Translations under genes and position numbers: made by a program
The notes under the pieces: generated by a model
The model's input: the letters and a program-made list of their open reading frames with translations, nothing else
Database searches by the model: none
Told to the model about the DNA's origin: nothing
NCBI GenBank assembly: GCA_949841235.1
Contig: CATKZA010000039.1
Span: 1-9,315, forward strand
DNA: 9,315 nucleotides
Source of the DNA: an uncultured Clostridiaceae bacterium
GTDB lineage: Bacteria > Bacillota > Clostridia > Lachnospirales > Lachnospiraceae
Reading direction: 5' to 3'
Part shown: positions 5,712 to 9,315 of the stretch, in pieces
Position numbering within the stretch: the stretch's first letter is position 1
How the letters are laid out: each line of letters starts with the position of its first letter

Positions 5712-5803
5712 TAAATAGTAATTGCAATTATATTTTTCAAATCTAGGAGGCAAGTATACTGGCCCTCATCTTTAATCTATCACATACAAAGGAGGATCTG
5801 AAT

Positions 5804-7090
5804 ATGGCAATATTCAAAAAAACATTTCTAAAAAAGTTCTTAGTTCTAGCAACTGCAACATGCACCGCCTTTTCCGGCAACATGGCGATAACCCAAGCCG
5901 CTTCATGCAAGGATGCAGAGGCTGTCTCCATGGAGGAGGCCAAGGAGGATGCTCTGGAGGATCTCGGTCTTACGGAAAAGGATCTGGCATCAAAGAAGAA
6001 GGCCACAGACATCTCGGAAAAACTGTCAGAACTCATCCCGGCAGGGGTTGATGACTACGCAAGGCAGAGGGCTTCCTCACTGATCGAAACGGTCAAAAAG
6101 AATCCACAAAATTTTGGCGTTACGATAGAAAAATATGCCAATGTGGAAATTGAGAAGCCATTCATCATCTATTCTGCAGAAAACTTGGGAAAGCAGGATC
6201 CCATCTATTATTATCCTATTTCTAATCACGGCAAAATCATCTTAGTGCTTTATGTCACGGGATGCGATGGAGACTATGCCGCAGGCATCGGCACAGATTA
6301 TGCGTCCGTGTTAAATAAACTGGATTATCAGGATAACGAGGACTATCTCTTTTATGAAGATGGGCAAAACCTGTATGCCGCCAATAATGATTTCACAAAA
6401 ATCCTAACCGACACGCCACAGTCAGAGGACAACACATTGAGCGACAGGGAAAAAGCAAATGCAAAAGTATTTGAAAGTCTATCCACCAAAAACAAGGTTG
6501 ATGCCATATTGCATTCTTATTCAAAAGAACAGGAAGAGGATGAGATGCCTAAAAAGGATATACCCTTATGCGCACGAGGCTTTTCAACCAAAAAGGGATC
6601 CGTGGTCAGACTGAATACATCCGGTTGCCTGGTTCCGCAATATAAAAGAGATGAGACATGCTGGGCGGCATCAGTGGCTACCATACTGAGATACCTGAAC
6701 TATTCAAAGTATAAATCACTGACGGCAAGACAGGTCGCTGACAAAATGAAAATAAAATATGATAAAGGAGGGAGCAATTATGACCAGCAAAAAGCATTGA
6801 AGAAATACGGCGTCACTTATGGCAAGATTGATGACTGCCAAGTTAGTTTTGAAACAGTTCAAAAAAACATTCTGGCGCAAAGACCTGTTATTGCGTCAGC
6901 CTATGGCCATAGATATGGACATACGTTTACCATTATTGGTTATACCACCTATGGCGGCATCAATCAAATTACCTACTATGATACAGCAGCGAATGCATGT
7001 ACCTCCGTTGAATATATCAAGAAACCGAGAACTAAATTTCGTTTCAAAAACGATATTGTAAGATGGTTCACTACCCTTCGATGCAAGTAA
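5804..7090 (+). CDS. Secreted papain-like cysteine protease with long N-terminal pro-region
   Basis: A 428-residue exported protein. Residues 1-33 form a signal peptide: Lys-rich start, hydrophobic FLVLATATCTAFSG, and a likely cleavage site near ITQAAS. About 34-255 is a charged, probably inhibitory pro-region containing a folded segment (PIYYYPISNHGKIILVLYVT). The C-terminal domain (about 265-428) carries the clan CA signature: VPQYKRDETCWAASVATIL with catalytic Cys286 and possible oxyanion Gln279, GHTFTIIGY with His373, and TYYDTAA with Asp393. This arrangement resembles staphopain (C47), AvrRpt2 (C70) and C39-like peptidases; no ABC transporter is attached, so a bacteriocin-leader role is unlikely. 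GGAGG (5791-5795) is 8 bases before the ATG. It is divergent from sigma A and lies 32 bases before the next gene, probably in one operon. Substrate unknown; candidates include the adjacent anti-sigma ectodomains. Confidence 0.85.
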   Translation: MAIFKKTFLKKFLVLATATCTAFSGNMAITQAASCKDAEAVSMEEAKEDALEDLGLTEKDLASKKKATDISEKLSELIPAGVDDYARQRASSLIETVKKNPQNFGVTIEKYANVEIEKPFIIYSAENLGKQDPIYYYPISNHGKIILVLYVTGCDGDYAAGIGTDYASVLNKLDYQDNEDYLFYEDGQNLYAANNDFTKILTDTPQSEDNTLSDREKANAKVFESLSTKNKVDAILHSYSKEQEEDEMPKKDIPLCARGFSTKKGSVVRLNTSGCLVPQYKRDETCWAASVATILRYLNYSKYKSLTARQVADKMKIKYDKGGSNYDQQKALKKYGVTYGKIDDCQVSFETVQKNILAQRPVIASAYGHRYGHTFTIIGYTTYGGINQITYYDTAANACTSVEYIKKPRTKFRFKNDIVRWFTTLRCK

Positions 7091-7122
7091 ACCATCGCAT
7101 GCGGTTCGGAAAGGAGATCATT

Positions 7123-7707
7123 ATGAACAAAAAGTTCTTACTGGCACTGTCCGCCATCCTAACTATAGGAGTAGCGGCGGGAATTTATCAATATGCCATA
7201 AAAAACTCATCCCATGGGAAAAAGGAGGGAAAGGCAAGCATTACCGCCAGCCCATCCCCCACGACCCCAGTCGATCTTGAGGATAATAGCCCGCCCGTCA
7301 ACGATGCATCCCGGCCTGAAGCCATAGAAGAAATCGGCTATCAGCATGCCACAAAAATATCAGGCTTCGTGGAGGACAAAGAGTGCTTTACCTCCAATAA
7401 GGGACTGCTGAAAACCATGAAGGGCATCATTTCCAGGCTTTCCCCGAACAAGATGACCGAACCGCCCATGCCAAAAGACGAGAAAGATATGTTATATGGC
7501 GCATGGACTTCCCTGAATATCCATGACGAGAAGGGATTGCTGTACAACATCCTTCTCACCAATCCGGGCGGCGGCTACGTGGTCTACGTGGGAGGAGAAA
7601 AATACAGTTTTTACTGCGATATCACAGAAGAAGATATTGCGCGGTTCCAAGAAATCTATAGGAAACTGTGGAAAGAGAACAGCACGCAGGACATGGAAAA
7701 AGAGTAG
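7123..7707 (+). CDS. Small membrane-anchored or secreted protein of unknown function, protease neighbour
   Basis: A 194-residue protein I do not recognise. MNKKFLLALSAILTIGVAAG at the N-terminus is a signal peptide or membrane anchor (hydrophobic residues 5-23). A Ser/Pro/Thr-rich linker (about 39-65, with TASPSPTTPVDLED) leads to a folded domain (about 68-185) containing YGAWTSLNIHDEKGLLYNIL, a glycine-rich NPGGGYVVYVGGEKYSFYCD and a final helix rich in charged residues. Only two cysteines (88 and 165) occur, both beyond the anchor, so a disulfide is possible. The start at 7123 is set by AAGGAG (7111-7115 region) six bases upstream; the frame extends back into the protease gene without a good start. 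It lies 32 bases after the protease and probably shares its transcript. A role as chaperone, inhibitor or anchor for the protease is a guess from position only. Confidence 0.75.
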   Translation: MNKKFLLALSAILTIGVAAGIYQYAIKNSSHGKKEGKASITASPSPTTPVDLEDNSPPVNDASRPEAIEEIGYQHATKISGFVEDKECFTSNKGLLKTMKGIISRLSPNKMTEPPMPKDEKDMLYGAWTSLNIHDEKGLLYNILLTNPGGGYVVYVGGEKYSFYCDITEEDIARFQEIYRKLWKENSTQDMEKE

Positions 7708-7733
7708 ACGCAAATTCCCCTATCGAAGACATT

Positions 7734-7763
7734 GGCCCCTGCCAGCCACAGCCGGCAGGGGTC
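7734..7763. terminator. Terminator hairpin between convergent operons
   Basis: CCCCTGCC (7736-7743) and GGCAGGGG (7754-7761) form a perfect 8-base GC-rich stem with a 10-base loop; a G-U and a G-C pair extend it to 7734-7763 on the plus strand. It is followed there by CTTTACAA, a weak U-tract. It lies 26 bases past the small membrane-protein stop and 12 bases past the alpha-galactosidase stop, so it may serve both. Confidence 0.65.
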
Positions 7764-7775
7764 CTTTACAACTCC

Positions 7776-9315
7776 CTACTCCACCACTTCAAACATCATC
7801 TGGTAAGCCTGGTAATCTCCAAGCCCCAGAGGTATCGGCATGCCCCCCTCCATCAATGCCGCCCCGGAATACACCTTTCCCGTGCGAGCATCCCTGTACT
7901 CCCTCTCCTCATCAAGGCCATCCAGCCTCACATAAATGACGGGCATATTTCCATGAATGTTCAACAGCACCACGCTGAGCAAGGCACTGCTTTTATCTCG
8001 ATCCACTACCATCCAAGCACCATATTCATCCTCATAGGGATTGCTGATTCGATAATAATCCCCCCGCTGAATCAAAGGTGCCAGTTTGTGGTACGAAGCA
8101 ATCTGCTCTTTGATTTTCTCCCTCTCATCCTCATCCAATTTCCCCAAGTCCAGCTCGTAGCCAAAAGCACCTGTCATGGCAGTCACGCCCCTGGTGGCAA
8201 TATCCGTCACCCTCCCTGTCTGATGATTGGGCACTGCGGACACATGGGAGCCGATGGACGACAGGGGATAGCAGAAGGACGTGCCATACTGGATGCGGAT
8301 GCGGTCAATGGCATCTGTATTGTCGCTGCACCATATCTGCGGAGTGTAATACAGCATGCCCAGATCAAATCTTCCGCCGCCTCCAGCGCATCCCTCCCAC
8401 AAAATATGGGGAAATTCTCCCGTCAGCCGGTCTAGGAGCCGATATACTCCCAGCATGTAGTCATACAGCACCTTCCCTTGCTCCTTTGTATTTTTTGAAA
8501 AAACATCGGCAAGGTTCCGATTCATATCCCACTTTACATAATTGATATCCCCCTGCCGGAGTATGGCAGATATTTTCTCAAAAATATGCTCCACCACCAC
8601 CGGATTTGCGAAATCCAGCACCAGCTGATTTCTTGCCCTTACCGGTCCCTTGCATGGAATCTGCATGGCCCAGTCCGGATGCTCCCGATAAAGGTCGCTG
8701 TCCTCGGATACCATTTCCGGTTCTATCCAAATCCCGAATTCCACGCCCTTCTCATGAATGCGACGAGACAACTCTTCCAAACTGCAGCCCAGCTTCTCTT
8801 CATTGACCTGCCAGTCCCCCAGAGAGGTATTGTCGTCATTCCTTCGGCCAAACCATCCGTCGTCCAGCACCACCAATTCTATGCCAAGTTCTGCCGCCTG
8901 CTCTGCCAGCCTCACAATGGCATCCCCGTCAAAGTCAAAATAACAAGCCTCCCAGCTGTTCACCAATACCGGCCGCACCTGATTCCTATATTTCCCCCGG
9001 CAGACATGCTCCCTGACACATCGGTGAAACTGCTGGGACAGTTTGCCAAGTCCCTCTGCGGAATAAGAGAGCAGAACTTCCGGCGCATGGAATCCCTCTC
9101 CTTCCTCTAAGGGATAGGAAAACTGCTCCTGGGAAATTCCCATCACAAATCGGGTCTGGTCATACTGATCCATCTCCACCTCGCCGGAAAAATTGCCGCT
9201 ATAAACAAAAGAAAATCCATAACACTCTCCCATGCGCTCCGTAGCATCCGGCCTTGCCAATATCACAAAGGGATTATACTGATGGCTGGAACTTCCCCTG
9301 ATGCTGCCAACAGAC
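7776..9315 (-). CDS. GH36 alpha-galactosidase, C-terminal 513 codons (5' end outside window)
   Basis: Hydrolyses terminal alpha-1,6-linked galactose from raffinose-family sugars and galactomannans. The frame is open to the right edge, beginning SVGSIRGSSSHQYNPFVI, which matches the end of the GH36 N-terminal beta-sandwich, so roughly the first 200 residues are missing from a family length near 730. The (beta/alpha)8 domain follows: VNSWEACYFDFD, LVVLDDGWFGRRNDD, FGIWIEPEMVSEDSDLYREH, the nucleophile motif YVKWDMNRN (Asp codon at 8526-8528), CAGGGGRFDLGMLYYTPQ, and the acid/base motif WCSDNTDAIDR (first Asp at 8322-8324). A C-terminal beta domain ends the protein. All catalytic motifs are intact. 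There is no signal peptide in view; family members of this type are usually cytoplasmic tetramers. The GTG at 9264-9266 is an internal valine, not the start. The promoter and operon partners lie to the right. Confidence 0.96.
   Translation of the reverse strand, partial: SVGSIRGSSSHQYNPFVILARPDATERMGECYGFSFVYSGNFSGEVEMDQYDQTRFVMGISQEQFSYPLEEGEGFHAPEVLLSYSAEGLGKLSQQFHRCVREHVCRGKYRNQVRPVLVNSWEACYFDFDGDAIVRLAEQAAELGIELVVLDDGWFGRRNDDNTSLGDWQVNEEKLGCSLEELSRRIHEKGVEFGIWIEPEMVSEDSDLYREHPDWAMQIPCKGPVRARNQLVLDFANPVVVEHIFEKISAILRQGDINYVKWDMNRNLADVFSKNTKEQGKVLYDYMLGVYRLLDRLTGEFPHILWEGCAGGGGRFDLGMLYYTPQIWCSDNTDAIDRIRIQYGTSFCYPLSSIGSHVSAVPNHQTGRVTDIATRGVTAMTGAFGYELDLGKLDEDEREKIKEQIASYHKLAPLIQRGDYYRISNPYEDEYGAWMVVDRDKSSALLSVVLLNIHGNMPVIYVRLDGLDEEREYRDARTGKVYSGAALMEGGMPIPLGLGDYQAYQMMFEVVE

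Noticed and set aside
7063..7122. Twenty-codon extension of the small membrane protein into the protease gene
   Set aside because: It would bury the signal anchor and lacks a ribosome binding site; AAGGAG lies before the ATG at 7123.
7091..7122. CGCATGCG palindrome between the protease and the small membrane-protein gene
   Set aside because: A short 8-base palindrome in a 32-base intercistronic gap with no T-tract; not a terminator and not enough to call an operator.
7668..8435. 255-codon plus-strand open frame opposite the alpha-galactosidase gene
   Set aside because: It is a shadow of a strongly conserved GH36 gene, has no ribosome binding site, and its His/Pro/Ile-rich translation has no domain I recognise.
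9264..9266. GTG as start of the alpha-galactosidase
   Set aside because: The frame stays open to the window edge and the upstream residues match the GH36 N-terminal domain, so this is an internal valine.
1..9315. CRISPR arrays, tRNA or rRNA genes, insertion sequences, toxin-antitoxin or phage genes
   Set aside because: Looked for on both strands; no regularly spaced repeats, cloverleaf sequences, transposase motifs or phage proteins were seen.

Overview
The window looks like a chromosomal segment from a Gram-positive, low-to-mid GC member of the Firmicutes, most likely class Clostridia and family Lachnospiraceae. This rests on strong AGGAGG-type ribosome binding sites, consensus-like sigma-A promoters, ECF sigma genes paired with single-pass anti-sigma genes that have large extracellular domains, a DUF4846 protein, and a GH36 alpha-galactosidase of the Firmicutes type. 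The species cannot be read from the sequence. No RNA genes, insertion sequences, CRISPR arrays or phage genes are visible.

Layout, left to right. (1) 1-119, minus: the first 39 codons of a response regulator, running off the left edge. A near-consensus promoter shows that it starts at a GTG at 119. (2) 340-1314, plus: a membrane-anchored DUF4846 protein, divergent from the response regulator. (3) 1325-1372: a perfect long-stem bidirectional terminator between convergent genes. (4) 1450-3714, minus: cassette B, an ECF sigma factor followed by a large anti-sigma protein; the 126-base gap between them is tiled by three stop-start-linked mini-ORFs. (5) 3715-3965: an intergenic region with a sigma-gene leader, a 75-base element built from nested hairpins, and a terminator for the next cassette. 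(6) 3966-5571, minus: cassette A, a second ECF sigma factor whose gene overlaps its anti-sigma gene by 8 bases. (7) 5572-5803: a dyad-rich divergent promoter region. (8) 5804-7707, plus: a secreted papain-like cysteine protease and a small membrane-anchored protein of unknown function, probably one operon. (9) 7734-7763: a shared terminator hairpin. (10) 7776-9315, minus: a GH36 alpha-galactosidase missing its N-terminal domain beyond the right edge. No gene-free stretch exceeds 300 bases.

How the genes may work together. The central 4 kb holds two complete sigma/anti-sigma signalling cassettes in tandem. The upstream one lies back to back with an exported cysteine protease and a putative exported partner. 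The simplest reading is an envelope-sensing module: each anti-sigma holds its sigma factor at the membrane until its extracellular domain detects a signal or is cleaved. The protease operon would be either a target of the sigma factor or a source of the signal. This link is inferred from gene order and from a dyad overlapping the protease promoter; nothing in the sequence proves it. The flanking genes (response regulator, DUF4846 protein, alpha-galactosidase) appear to be separate transcription units.

Starts were reassigned for the response regulator, both anti-sigma genes, sigma B and the small membrane protein, because the longest open frames begin upstream of, or across, an obvious ribosome binding site.
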